DNA of 64,000 bases from Romboutsia weinsteinii (GTDB lineage: Bacteria; Bacillota; Clostridia; Peptostreptococcales; Peptostreptococcaceae): positions 1 to 64,000 of the forward strand of contig NZ_NOJY02000001.1 of assembly GCF_002250835.2 (NCBI RefSeq), read 5' to 3'. This document shows, piece by piece, positions 32,107 through 40,381 of this stretch. Position 1 is the first letter of the stretch. Each line of letters starts with the position of its first letter. The translations under genes were made by a program, and so were the position numbers. The notes under the pieces were generated by a model that did not search any database, had not been told where the DNA came from, and worked only from the letters and a program-made list of their open reading frames with translations.

Positions 32107-33815
32107 TGAAAAAGACAAAGGTTTTGAGTATGATTTTAGCTATTGTCATGATGACAGTAGGTTGTCAGGAAATAACTGAAAATAATACAGCTAAAGAGGA
32201 TAGTAAAAGTGCCATAAGCTCAGAAAATATACAACTAACAATGGTAAAACCAGAAACTATAAACCCTATAATGAATCAAGATAAGTCAGTAGGATATATA
32301 ATGAATCTGATATATGATGGGTTATTTACTATAGATGAAAACTACGATATAGTTCCTCAAATGGCAGAAGAATACGGCTTATCTGAGGATGGAATGAGTG
32401 TAAGTATTAAATTAAAAGATGCAAAGTGGCATGATGGGAGCGAAGTGACTGCTCAAGATGTTCAGTTTTCAGTTAATTTAATCCAAAATAATGCAAGTAG
32501 CCCATATAATCTTTTAGCACAGAAGATATCTTCGGTCTCAGTTATAAACAACAAAGAGTTGACTATAAGGTTCAAAGAAAAGTATGCATTCTCAGTAGAT
32601 ACATTGATTTTTCCGATAGTATCTAAAAGCCAGTTAAGTTCATCTGGAGATATTAACTCACAGCAGAAGAACTTGATAGGAAATGGACCGTATAAAATAG
32701 ATCGTTATGAGCAAAGATCAGGTATGATTCTTTCGGTTAATGAAGAATACTATGAAGAGCTACCTAAAACAATAAGAAATATTGATGTAAGTATAGTACC
32801 AGATGAAGAAGCTCAAGTTTCGATGGTAATGGCTCTACAAAGTGATATTACTAATATATCATTAAAGGACCTAAGTAAATTCCAAGAGAAAGAGTTTAAT
32901 ATAACAACTTATGAAAGTAGAGACTATGAATCTATAATATTTAATTATGATAATGAGTTTTTAAAGGATATAAATTTTAGGAAAGCTATATTACATAGTA
33001 TAAATAGAGAGTTTATACTTGAAGAGGGATATATGGAAGATGCTACATTAGTTAACTTCCCGCTTAATTCTAAGTCAAAATACTATGATTCAGATTTAAA
33101 ACCATTTGCTTATAATATAGAAAAAGCAAAATCTTATTTAGAAAAGGCTAAGCCTGTCAAGTCAGAAGGAAATGAGCAATCAGAAAACACAGGGGCTGAA
33201 AACACAGAAAATAAGGATATACAATCTAATAATGCAGACAATAAAAGTGAATCAGAAAATACAAATAATGAAGATTCAACAAAATCTAATGAAGAGTCTA
33301 ATAAAAAACCTAATAGTGGATTAGATAAAGCAGAAGTTAAAAAGATGATTTCTGAGTTGGACTTAAAAATAATAGTCAATAAAGAAAATAGTGAAAGGCT
33401 AAAAACAGCATATTTAGTAAGCAATAACCTAAAAGCAATAGGAATAAAATCTACTATAGTTGAAATGAGTTCTAAAGAAATAGATGCTGCTATTTCTGAG
33501 AAACAATATGATTTAGCTATAGTTGGATGGGAATTATCTAGTGTTCCAGATGTTAGAGATATAATAGCAAGTAGTGGTTACACAGATGAAAAGCTAACTA
33601 ACTATATGACGTCTTTAGTAAATGCTACTTCAGAAAATCAAATAAAAGATATCTATAAATCAATACAAAAGCATATAAGAGATAATGTAGCATTTATAAG
33701 TCTTGTAATAAGAGATGATTATATAGTTACCAATAAAAGATTAGATGGTAAGATTTTACCTAATGATTTTGATGTATATGAAGGAATATCTAATTTAAAA
33801 ATAAAAAATAAATAA
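32106..33815 (+). CDS. Solute-binding lipoprotein, family 5 (peptide/OppA type) with a low-complexity insert
   Basis: A 569-residue lipoprotein with the signal ending at C20 (MMTVGC). SBP family 5 hallmarks are GLFTIDENYDIVPQMAEEY, LKDAKWHDGSEVTAQDVQFS, LIGNGPYKI and INFRKAILHSINREF. Residues about 350-406 are an N/E/S-rich insert (ENTENKDIQSNNADNKSESE) absent from ordinary family members. It sits where the second lobe begins, before KIIVNKENSERLKTAYLVSNNLK. No permease or ATPase genes are adjacent, so the partner transporter is elsewhere or the protein has another job. Confidence 0.9.
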   Translation: MKKTKVLSMILAIVMMTVGCQEITENNTAKEDSKSAISSENIQLTMVKPETINPIMNQDKSVGYIMNLIYDGLFTIDENYDIVPQMAEEYGLSEDGMSVSIKLKDAKWHDGSEVTAQDVQFSVNLIQNNASSPYNLLAQKISSVSVINNKELTIRFKEKYAFSVDTLIFPIVSKSQLSSSGDINSQQKNLIGNGPYKIDRYEQRSGMILSVNEEYYEELPKTIRNIDVSIVPDEEAQVSMVMALQSDITNISLKDLSKFQEKEFNITTYESRDYESIIFNYDNEFLKDINFRKAILHSINREFILEEGYMEDATLVNFPLNSKSKYYDSDLKPFAYNIEKAKSYLEKAKPVKSEGNEQSENTGAENTENKDIQSNNADNKSESENTNNEDSTKSNEESNKKPNSGLDKAEVKKMISELDLKIIVNKENSERLKTAYLVSNNLKAIGIKSTIVEMSSKEIDAAISEKQYDLAIVGWELSSVPDVRDIIASSGYTDEKLTNYMTSLVNATSENQIKDIYKSIQKHIRDNVAFISLVIRDDYIVTNKRLDGKILPNDFDVYEGISNLKIKNK

Positions 33816-33820
33816 AAGTA

Positions 33821-33864
33821 TTAAAATATTATAATAAATATGCTAAAATACCCATATAGGGTAT
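33821..33864 (+). promoter_or_regulatory. copZ promoter with CsoR-type copper operator
   Basis: TTAAAA (33821-33826), 17 bp, TAAAAT (33844-33849, with TG extension). Overlapping the -10 end is ATACCC-ATATA-GGGTAT (33848-33864), the inverted repeat typical of CsoR operators. Copper would release CsoR and open the promoter. Confidence 0.65.
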
Positions 33865-33881
33865 GTGAGGAGGTGATACAT

Positions 33882-34094
33882 ATGAAGAAAAAACTATTAA
33901 TTGATGGAATGAGCTGTGGACACTGCGTAAATCATCTTACTACAGCCTTAACTGAAGATATTGAAGGTGTAGAAGTTATAGAAGTAAATCTAGAAGGAAA
34001 ATACGCTTTAGTGAACATGAGTGAAAATGTATCTGAATCTAAGTTACAAGAAGTAATAGAAGACCTAGGATTTGAATTAAAAGGAATAGAGTAA
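33882..34094 (+). CDS. copZ: Copper chaperone, heavy-metal-associated domain (CopZ-like)
   Basis: A 70-residue HMA-domain protein with the metal site GMSCGHC (C12, C15), a ferredoxin-like beta-alpha-beta pattern and LQEVIEDLGFEL at the end. It binds Cu(I) in the cytoplasm and hands it to a P-type ATPase. GAGGAGGTGA lies 5 bases before the ATG; the open frame 14 codons upstream is rejected. No CopA or CsoR gene lies in the window, so it is an orphan chaperone. Confidence 0.9.
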   Translation: MKKKLLIDGMSCGHCVNHLTTALTEDIEGVEVIEVNLEGKYALVNMSENVSESKLQEVIEDLGFELKGIE

Positions 34095-34097
34095 AAG

Positions 34098-34124
34098 AAA
34101 CTGGCTTCATAGCCAGTTTTTTTA
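34098..34124 (+). terminator. Terminator after copZ
   Basis: AAACTGGCT / AGCCAGTTT with loop TCAT and seven T. Confidence 0.93.
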
Positions 34125-34156
34125 TTGCATTTATATATGATGATTTGAACAAAAAA

Positions 34157-34187
34157 AGACTTCTATTGGGGGAATTAATAGAAGTCT
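34157..34187 (+). promoter_or_regulatory. Hairpin in the leader of a small ORF
   Basis: A perfect 11-bp stem, AGACTTCTATT / AATAGAAGTCT, with loop GGGGGAATT. It is followed by AAAATGGGGGAG, not by U, so it is a leader structure rather than a terminator. The loop GGGGGA repeats the ribosome-site core 23 bases downstream. Confidence 0.5.
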
Positions 34188-34206
34188 AAAATGGGGGAGA
34201 TTGAGT

Positions 34207-34329
34207 ATGTTTGATTTTACATTAATAGTATGTCCACACTCAACAGATATATACATCAAATATAAGTTTTTATTTAATGTATATAGATTATATTATGAAA
34301 AATGGCCAAGAATGGAACTCACATTTTAG
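34207..34329 (+). CDS. Possible 40-residue small protein
   Basis: ATG at 34207 opens a 40-codon frame ending TAG at 34327-34329, with a strong GGGGGAG ribosome site 8 bases upstream. The product starts MFDFTLIVCPHSTDIYIKY and ends RLYYEKWPRMELTF. It is rich in Tyr and Phe, with one Cys and no clear membrane helix. A hairpin precedes it and a hypothetical gene follows 42 bases later. It could be a translated leader peptide or a genuine small protein; coding evidence is only the ribosome site and the open frame. Confidence 0.4.
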   Translation: MFDFTLIVCPHSTDIYIKYKFLFNVYRLYYEKWPRMELTF

Positions 34330-34371
34330 AAAAAAAATGAATATAATACTAGTAAGCAAGGGGGGGATATC

Positions 34372-34980
34372 ATGGAGCCTAGAGGATATAAGGAAGATTT
34401 AAGAAAAATGATACTTGATATGGCCCACAAAGAGCTCGAAAACTATGTATCCCAAAAGGGAGCACATAAATACTTTGAGGGAAATATTGATAAGGTTATC
34501 AATGAGAATATAAAAAGAACAAACAAAGGAATAGGAGTAAATAGTGTGTACTCAAGGATACTAAAATCAAGTTCATATCAAGAGAATATATCATCAATAG
34601 CCAAGACAATTAGACAAGAGGAAATATTTAAATCAAAAAATGAATTAGTTAAATTTGCAAGACATTTAGGGATTAATGCAAATATGAAGAGTTCATACAA
34701 TCAAATCCTAAGAAAAGTATCAAGCCATATATATTCAAACCGAAATAATTATTCAAGAAAATATGTATCTTATAAGAGAGGTAAAGATGAATATATTTTA
34801 GAGCCGGATAAAATAAAAGATGAATTAATAGAAAGTTACAGATCTAAAACTAGAGAAGACATGAGGTCTATAGCTAGATTACTAGATATTAGTGTAGATG
34901 ATGAAGATAGAGCAGAGGATATAAGAAAGAAAGTAATAAATTATATAATTAAGGAAAAAATAGCTAAGAAAGATAATTAA
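34372..34980 (+). CDS. Hypothetical basic helical protein with two internal repeats
   Basis: A 202-residue, strongly basic, predicted all-helical protein. Two related segments are visible: KNELVKFARHLGINANMKSS followed by YNQILRKVSSHI (about 88-121), and REDMRSIARLLDISVDDEDR followed by AEDIRKKVINYI (about 160-193). They recall SAP or Rho-N-type helix-extended-loop-helix modules that bind nucleic acid (weak resemblance). No catalytic motif. AAGGGGGGG lies 5-6 bases before ATG. Function unknown. Confidence 0.75.
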   Translation: MEPRGYKEDLRKMILDMAHKELENYVSQKGAHKYFEGNIDKVINENIKRTNKGIGVNSVYSRILKSSSYQENISSIAKTIRQEEIFKSKNELVKFARHLGINANMKSSYNQILRKVSSHIYSNRNNYSRKYVSYKRGKDEYILEPDKIKDELIESYRSKTREDMRSIARLLDISVDDEDRAEDIRKKVINYIIKEKIAKKDN

Positions 34981-34994
34981 TTAGATATTAAGTT

Positions 34995-35024
34995 AGAGGC
35001 GCTAATATAGCGTCTTTAATTTTT
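34995..35024 (+). terminator. Terminator after the helical-repeat gene
   Basis: AGAGGCGCTA / TAGCGTCTTT (with wobble pairs), loop ATA, then AATTTTTG. Confidence 0.7.
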
Positions 35025-35064
35025 GTATTAGCATATACTATAAAAGAATACATAAGAGGAGATG

Positions 35065-35829
35065 ATGAACATAAGTAAAAAGAAAAAAGCTATAGTTATA
35101 ATAATATTAATTTTAATCATCATAACTTCAAAAGAAATTGAGACACGTTACTTTGCTCCAAGAAAAGAAATAAAAATAGTAAGTTATAATATACATAGTG
35201 GACTTAACAAAGATATGTTTCCTACGCTATTTGATATAATAGATTTTCTGAGAATATCTAATGCGGATATAATATGCCTACAAGAAGTTAACGAATCAGC
35301 AAAAGTAGGATTTCAAGTTAGTAGCTTGAAAGAAGAATTAAAGATGAATTCACATTTTGGTGCTAATGTTGTAAACCTGGGTCTAAACTACGGGTTAGTA
35401 ACGTACTCAAAATATCCTATAAAGAGTGAAAATCATATATATTTAAGTAGTGACAGAGAACAAAGAGGAATGCTTCATACGGTTGTAGATGTTGGAGGTA
35501 AAAATTTGAATATCATAAATATACATCTAGGATTAGGTAAGGAAGAAAGAGAGATACAGCTTAAAGAGTTAAACTCATTTATAAGTGAGCTTGGAAGTGA
35601 TCATTATATTGTAGTTGGTGATTTTAATGAAGGAAGTATAGAGTTTAAAGAAGAGATTTTAAAAGATGCAGCAAAAGAATTAAAAAAGTCTAATGTTCTT
35701 ACTTTTGCTACGGGACTAGATAGAATTGACTACATATTTACATCTCCAGAAATTGAGATACTAGAATATAATGTTTTAATAAAAACTATGTCTGATCACT
35801 ATCCAATAGTTGCAAAAATAAAGATATAA
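35065..35829 (+). CDS. Membrane-anchored endonuclease/exonuclease/phosphatase-family protein
   Basis: A 254-residue protein with an N-terminal membrane helix (about residues 7-20) and an EEP fold. Motifs are SYNIHSG (Asn), CLQEVNES (metal Glu), NIHLGLGKEERE, VGDFNEG (Asp/Asn) and MSDHYPIVAKI at the end (catalytic Asp-His). The family includes DNases, sphingomyelinases and phosphoinositide phosphatases; the substrate is unknown. Two ATGs (35062, 35065) follow AGAGGAG, and the second has the better spacing. Monocistronic or cotranscribed with the glyoxalase gene 49 bases on. Confidence 0.88.
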   Translation: MNISKKKKAIVIIILILIIITSKEIETRYFAPRKEIKIVSYNIHSGLNKDMFPTLFDIIDFLRISNADIICLQEVNESAKVGFQVSSLKEELKMNSHFGANVVNLGLNYGLVTYSKYPIKSENHIYLSSDREQRGMLHTVVDVGGKNLNIINIHLGLGKEEREIQLKELNSFISELGSDHYIVVGDFNEGSIEFKEEILKDAAKELKKSNVLTFATGLDRIDYIFTSPEIEILEYNVLIKTMSDHYPIVAKIKI

Positions 35830-35878
35830 ATATAATATAGAAATAGAAAAATATTACAAAAGTATAAGGAGAATTAAA

Positions 35879-36253
35879 ATGAAATTTACATTTTGTCACA
35901 ATAATTTTAATGTTACTAACTTAGAAAAGAGCTTAGAATTTTATAACAAAGCTTTAGGTTTAAAAGAAACAAGTCGTATAGAATCAGAGGATGGTAGTTT
36001 TATAATCGTATATTTAGGTGATGGAGTAACTACTCATAATTTAGAACTAACATGGCTTAGAGATTGGGATAGAGAATATAACCTAGGGGATAATGAATTC
36101 CATTTAGCATTAAGAGTTGATAATTTTGAAGAGGCTCATAAATTACATAAAGAATTAGAATGTATATGCTTTGAAAATGAAGCTATGGGAATATACTTTA
36201 TAGCAGATCCAGATAATTACTGGATAGAAATATTACCTCCAAAAAATAAATAA
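35879..36253 (+). CDS. Glyoxalase I family protein (lactoylglutathione lyase type)
   Basis: A 124-residue VOC-fold protein. Metal ligands are seen at H7 (FCHNNF), E56 (HNLELTW), H75 (EFHLALR) and E117 (YWIEILP), spaced as in bacterial GloA. ADPDNYWIEI is the classic C-terminal motif. GloA detoxifies methylglyoxal as its thiol adduct. A methylglyoxal synthase gene lies at 52.7 kb, so both production and removal are encoded in this window. Clostridia often lack glutathione, so another thiol may be used. AAGGAG precedes ATG. Confidence 0.88.
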   Translation: MKFTFCHNNFNVTNLEKSLEFYNKALGLKETSRIESEDGSFIIVYLGDGVTTHNLELTWLRDWDREYNLGDNEFHLALRVDNFEEAHKLHKELECICFENEAMGIYFIADPDNYWIEILPPKNK

Positions 36254-36324
36254 AACTTTTTTATCATAAAGTTGAGCATCCTAAAATATATATTACTAAT
36301 AATATTATTAGGGGGGACAAACTA

Positions 36325-37305
36325 ATGATTAGAAGAAGAAAGATTTACAGAGGTTTTAATAAAAGAAGAAACAACAATGCTCCAAAGATTGTGCTAGTAA
36401 TAGTATGTGTTAGCATAGTTGGTGGATATACATTTGTTAAGGTGAAAAATAGTGAAATTTTTAGTACAGGTATCTTTAGTAAAAATATAATAAAAGGTGA
36501 AATGTTTGCTGGTATTGGTGATACATTTGGTAGCATGATGGACAAAATAACTTTTTGGGACAAATCAAAGGGAGTAGAAACTATGACAAATAATGATTTA
36601 ACCTCAGAGTTAGAAGCTATTCAAAAGGAAAAAGGAGCATCGGATGAAGCGAAAACTATAGAACAAAGTGATGAGGTTAAGTTGGCAAAGATAAATGGAT
36701 GGAATGTTTACACAATTCAAGTAGCATCTGTAGATAATGAAAATGATAGGATTAATGTTGAAAATACTTTAAGTCAAAATAAAATACCATTTTCTACTGT
36801 TGAAGTGGATGGTGTAAGCAAAGTACAGACTTACTCATTTTTTGATAAGGAGACAACGAGAACTCATCTTGATAGTGTAAAAGCAATATTTCCGGATGCA
36901 TTTTTAGCAACTGTAGAAATACCTATGTTATCATTTAAATATACAGACAAGTACTCCTATGCTAATAGTATGTCTGAAGGGTTAAATAAATTAATAACAA
37001 ACTTTGAAGAAGAATCAAAATTTTGGACATCTAATACAGAAAACATTGATACAAAATCATACAATGAAATTTTAACAAAGAGAAAAGAAATATTAAAAGA
37101 TATACAAGAGCAAGTTGATAAAATTGATTATAAGGAAATGGAAACTTTTAAATCTAAATTGAATACATACATACAAAATACAGATGAAAAGGTGGACGAA
37201 GCATCCAAAGCTGCAAATGAAGATAAATATAATGTAAGTGAAAGCTTATTTTTATCTTCAATGCATGGATACTTTTCTTTCATAAAATCTATTAATGAAG
37301 CATAA
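36325..37305 (+). CDS. SPOR-domain membrane protein
   Basis: A 326-residue protein. A basic cytoplasmic N-terminus (MIRRRKIYRGFNKRRNNN) is followed by one membrane helix (about 21-39). A SPOR-like domain follows at about 128-205, with WNVYTIQVASVDNENDRINVE and KIPFSTVEVDGVSKVQTYSF, and then a coiled-coil-rich C-terminus. SPOR domains bind denuded glycan strands at septa or the cortex. GGGGGG precedes ATG and a terminator overlaps the stop codon. Its likely place is the division or engulfment septum. Confidence 0.85.
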   Translation: MIRRRKIYRGFNKRRNNNAPKIVLVIVCVSIVGGYTFVKVKNSEIFSTGIFSKNIIKGEMFAGIGDTFGSMMDKITFWDKSKGVETMTNNDLTSELEAIQKEKGASDEAKTIEQSDEVKLAKINGWNVYTIQVASVDNENDRINVENTLSQNKIPFSTVEVDGVSKVQTYSFFDKETTRTHLDSVKAIFPDAFLATVEIPMLSFKYTDKYSYANSMSEGLNKLITNFEEESKFWTSNTENIDTKSYNEILTKRKEILKDIQEQVDKIDYKEMETFKSKLNTYIQNTDEKVDEASKAANEDKYNVSESLFLSSMHGYFSFIKSINEA

Positions 37306-37333
37306 AAAGGCTGTAATTTAACAGCCTTTTTTT
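37304..37333 (+). terminator. Terminator after the SPOR-domain gene
   Basis: AAAAAGGCTGT / ACAGCCTTTTTTT with a 6-nt loop. It begins within the stop codon. Confidence 0.93.
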
Positions 37334-37377
37334 CGTTGACAAAAACCTTAAAAACGTTGAAAAATACAGATATATTT

Positions 37378-37416
37378 TTAACAATTGTTAAGATTTGGAA
37401 TAAGTTATAGTATACT
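37378..37416 (+). promoter_or_regulatory. rnf promoter with palindromic operator candidate
   Basis: TTAAGA (37388-37393), 17 bp, TATACT (37411-37416). Overlapping the -35 is a perfect 14-bp palindrome, TTAACAATTGTTAA (37378-37391). A second consensus -35 (TTGACA, 37336-37341) upstream has no good -10. The palindrome carries Rex half sites, but in reversed order. Confidence 0.5.
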
Positions 37417-37465
37417 TAGAATATAAGAAAAAATTGTTTAAATTTTTATTTAAGGGGGTAAGACA

Positions 37466-38803
37466 ATGAAACTCTTAACTTTTAGAGGAGGGATACATCC
37501 TTCATATAAAAAAGAGTACTCTAGTAAAAAAGTTCTTGAAAGAGCAGAGGGACCTGAAATAGTTTATATACCTCTACAACAGCATATTGGAGCACCAGCA
37601 ATACCTATTGTTGAGGTTGGAGATGAAGTTAAACTAGGACAGAAAATAGGTGAGCAGCAGGGATTTGTATCATGTAATGTACATTCATCTGTGTCAGGCA
37701 CAGTTATTGCGATAGAAACACGTGAAGTTCCAGGGGGAAGTTCTCAATGTATAGCAATAAAAAACGATTTCAAAGAAGAATTACACGAAAGTGTCAAACC
37801 AAAGGGAAATGTAGAAGATTTAAGTAAAGAAGATATTATATCTATAATAAAAGAGGCTGGGATAGTTGGTATGGGAGGAGCAACATTCCCAAATCATGTT
37901 AAAATATCACCTCCGCCGGATAAAAACATTGAAGTCGTTATATTAAATGGAGCTGAATGTGAGCCATACTTAACAGCTGACCATAGATTAATGGTAGAGT
38001 ATCCAGAAGATGTAGTATTTGGACTTAGAGCATTAATGAAGGCTTTGGATGTTAGTAAAGGATTTATAGGAATTGAGATAAATAAGCCAGATGCTATAGA
38101 GGCCATAGAAAATGTAGCTAAAGAATATAGTGATATAGAAGTAGTAAGCTTAGAGGTAAAGTATCCACAAGGAGCAGAAAAACAACTTATATATGCATGT
38201 ACTGGAAAAGAAGTACCTTCAGGAGGCCTTCCGATGGATGCAGGTGCTGTAGTTGATAATGTTGGTACAGCAGCACAGATAGCAAAGTCTATTAAGACAG
38301 GGTTACCATTGGTAGAAAGAATAACTACTGTAACTGGTAGCTGCATAAAAGAGCCAAAAAATTTAATAACTAAGGTTGGTACAATAGTTTCAGAGATAAT
38401 AGATCAGTGTGGTGGATTTAAGGAAGATAAAAAAGTTGGTAAAGTTATCATGGGAGGACCTATGATGGGTATAGCTCAATATACAACTGACATACCTACG
38501 AATAAAGGATCATCAGGAATACTATGTTTAGACGAAAAAGAGTCAAGAACTCCTAAGCCACAAAACTGTATAAGATGTGGAAAATGTAGCGAGGTATGTC
38601 CAGCATTTTTACAACCACTGTATATTAGTGCATACTCTCTAAGAGATGAGTTTGCAGGTGCTGAAGAGTATAGGGCACTAGATTGTATAGAATGTGGTTC
38701 ATGTTCATATATATGTCCAGCTAGAAGACCACTACTTCAATCAATAAGAAATGCAAAAAAAGAAATATTGACGCTTAGAAGAAAGCAAACATCTAATAAA
38801 TAG
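37466..38803 (+). CDS. rnfC: Rnf complex subunit C (NADH/ferredoxin electron-transfer module)
   Basis: A 445-residue cytoplasmic subunit that exchanges electrons with NAD(H). GGIHPSYKKEYS and the barrel-sandwich domain (VEVGDEVKLGQKIGE) lead. The NADH/FMN-binding region has GMGGATFPNHVK and LNGAECEPYLTADHRLM. Two [4Fe-4S] sites follow near the C-terminus, CIRCGKCSEVCP and CIECGSCSYICP. AAGGGGG is 7 bases before ATG. First gene of the six-gene rnfCDGEAB operon. Confidence 0.97.
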   Translation: MKLLTFRGGIHPSYKKEYSSKKVLERAEGPEIVYIPLQQHIGAPAIPIVEVGDEVKLGQKIGEQQGFVSCNVHSSVSGTVIAIETREVPGGSSQCIAIKNDFKEELHESVKPKGNVEDLSKEDIISIIKEAGIVGMGGATFPNHVKISPPPDKNIEVVILNGAECEPYLTADHRLMVEYPEDVVFGLRALMKALDVSKGFIGIEINKPDAIEAIENVAKEYSDIEVVSLEVKYPQGAEKQLIYACTGKEVPSGGLPMDAGAVVDNVGTAAQIAKSIKTGLPLVERITTVTGSCIKEPKNLITKVGTIVSEIIDQCGGFKEDKKVGKVIMGGPMMGIAQYTTDIPTNKGSSGILCLDEKESRTPKPQNCIRCGKCSEVCPAFLQPLYISAYSLRDEFAGAEEYRALDCIECGSCSYICPARRPLLQSIRNAKKEILTLRRKQTSNK

Positions 38804-38817
38804 GGTTAGGGGGATAT

Positions 38818-39801
38818 ATGATGGAAAATAAATTTATAGTATCATCTTCACCTCATGTGAGAAGTAATGAAGATACTTCATATATAATGAAGCAAGTTGT
38901 AATTGCACTTCTTCCAGCTGCATTAGCGGGAGTATACTTTTTTAGATTAAGTGCACTAAATGCAATGCTTTTCTGTATACTTGGGTCAGTTGGTTCGGAA
39001 TTTTTATATCAAAAAATATCTAAAACTGAAAGCACAATAGGTGATTTTTCAGCAGTTGTAACAGGGCTGTTGTTAGCATTTAATGTACCTGCATCACTTC
39101 CTTGGTGGATGTGCTTAATTGGTGGAGCATTTGCAATAATAGTAGTAAAAATGGTATTTGGTGGTATTGGTAATAACTTTATAAACCCTGCACTTGGAGC
39201 CAGAGCATTTTTATTAGCATCTTTCCCGGTAGCTATGACGGCATGGACTAAAACGGGAATAAACTGGGTAAGTTCAGGAAGTTTAGATGCAGTAACTACA
39301 GCTACGCCATTAGCATTTCTAAAGGCAGGGTCTGAAGGAATAGAAGCATTAACAAGCAGTGGGATAAGTTTGACTGACATGATTATAGGTAATATTGGAG
39401 GAAGTATAGGTGAGACTTCTGCTATTCTAATAATATTAGGTGGAGTATACCTAATGTATAAAGGAATAATAAACTATGTCATACCAGTATTTTACATAAT
39501 TACAGTGTTTATATTAACATTTATACTATCAGGATTTAATTTTAACTTTGCAATATATGAATTATTTGCAGGTGGACTTATGTTAGGAGCATTCTTTATG
39601 CTTACAGATTATACTACATCACCTATGACTAAGAAAGGTCAGATAATATATGCAGTATTAGCAGGTATATTAACATCAGTAATTAGAATGTACGGAGGAT
39701 ATCCAGAAGGAGTATCATACTCAATCTTATTAGTAAATGTTATAACACCTCTTATAGATAAATATGTGTCAAATAGAGTGTTTGGGGAGGTGGCAAAATA
39801 A
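38818..39801 (+). CDS. rnfD: Rnf complex subunit D (FMN-carrying membrane subunit)
   Basis: A 327-residue membrane protein with about nine helices. The flavinylation site for covalent FMN is the threonine in AVTTATPLAFL. NNFINPALGARAFLLASFP and MLTDYTTSPMTKKGQ are conserved RnfD/NqrB motifs. Two adjacent ATGs are possible; the second (38821) is better spaced from AGGGGG. It ends by overlapping rnfG by one base. Confidence 0.96.
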   Translation: MMENKFIVSSSPHVRSNEDTSYIMKQVVIALLPAALAGVYFFRLSALNAMLFCILGSVGSEFLYQKISKTESTIGDFSAVVTGLLLAFNVPASLPWWMCLIGGAFAIIVVKMVFGGIGNNFINPALGARAFLLASFPVAMTAWTKTGINWVSSGSLDAVTTATPLAFLKAGSEGIEALTSSGISLTDMIIGNIGGSIGETSAILIILGGVYLMYKGIINYVIPVFYIITVFILTFILSGFNFNFAIYELFAGGLMLGAFFMLTDYTTSPMTKKGQIIYAVLAGILTSVIRMYGGYPEGVSYSILLVNVITPLIDKYVSNRVFGEVAK

Positions 39802-40370
39802 TGAATAGCATAGTAAAGCTAGGATTAAATTTATTCGTTATATGTGCAGTTGCAGCTTTAGCACTAGGAGCTACAAATCAAATCACAGCTCCTGTAATAG
39901 AAGAGAGAAATATACAAGCAAATAATGAATCAAGACAGATTGTACTACCAGATGCGAAAGAGTTTAAATTAGTTTCTAATAGTGAATATGAAAATATAAA
40001 TGGAGTAGTAGCTGAAGTATATGAAGGTACAGATGCATCTGATATTATTGGATATACTGTAAAAGTATTACCTAAAGGTTATGGAGGAGAAATAGAACTG
40101 ATAGTAGGTATATCATCAGAGGGAAAAGTAACCGGTATAAACATTGGTAGCATGAAAGAAACTCCTGGTTTAGGTGCTAAGGCATCGGAAGAAGGCTTCA
40201 AAGGTCAGTTTACAGGGAAACCAGTAGAAGAACTTTCATTAGTGAAGGGAAGCGCTTCATCAGATAAAGAAATACAGGCAATATCAGGAGCGACTATTAC
40301 CTCAAATGCAGTCACTAAAGGCGTAAATACTGCAATTGAATTATATAATAGTTCTCTTAACAATAGATAG
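39801..40370 (+). CDS. rnfG: Rnf complex subunit G (periplasm-facing FMN subunit)
   Basis: A 189-residue protein with one N-terminal membrane helix and an FMN-binding domain. The flavinylation motif is SGATITS (threonine in S-G-A-T), near the C-terminus. GSMKETPGLGAKASE is the other family hallmark. TAA of rnfD and ATG overlap (TAATG). Confidence 0.96.
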   Translation: MNSIVKLGLNLFVICAVAALALGATNQITAPVIEERNIQANNESRQIVLPDAKEFKLVSNSEYENINGVVAEVYEGTDASDIIGYTVKVLPKGYGGEIELIVGISSEGKVTGINIGSMKETPGLGAKASEEGFKGQFTGKPVEELSLVKGSASSDKEIQAISGATITSNAVTKGVNTAIELYNSSLNNR

Positions 40371-40381
40371 GGGGAGAATAT

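Noticed and set aside
37378-37391. Classical Rex operator at rnf
   Set aside because: Rex sites read TTGTTAA then TTAACAA. Here the halves are in the opposite order with no spacer.
37894-38346. Open frame on the minus strand inside rnfC
   Set aside because: Shadow of a well-supported gene, no ribosome site, Ser/Pro-rich product typical of antisense reading.
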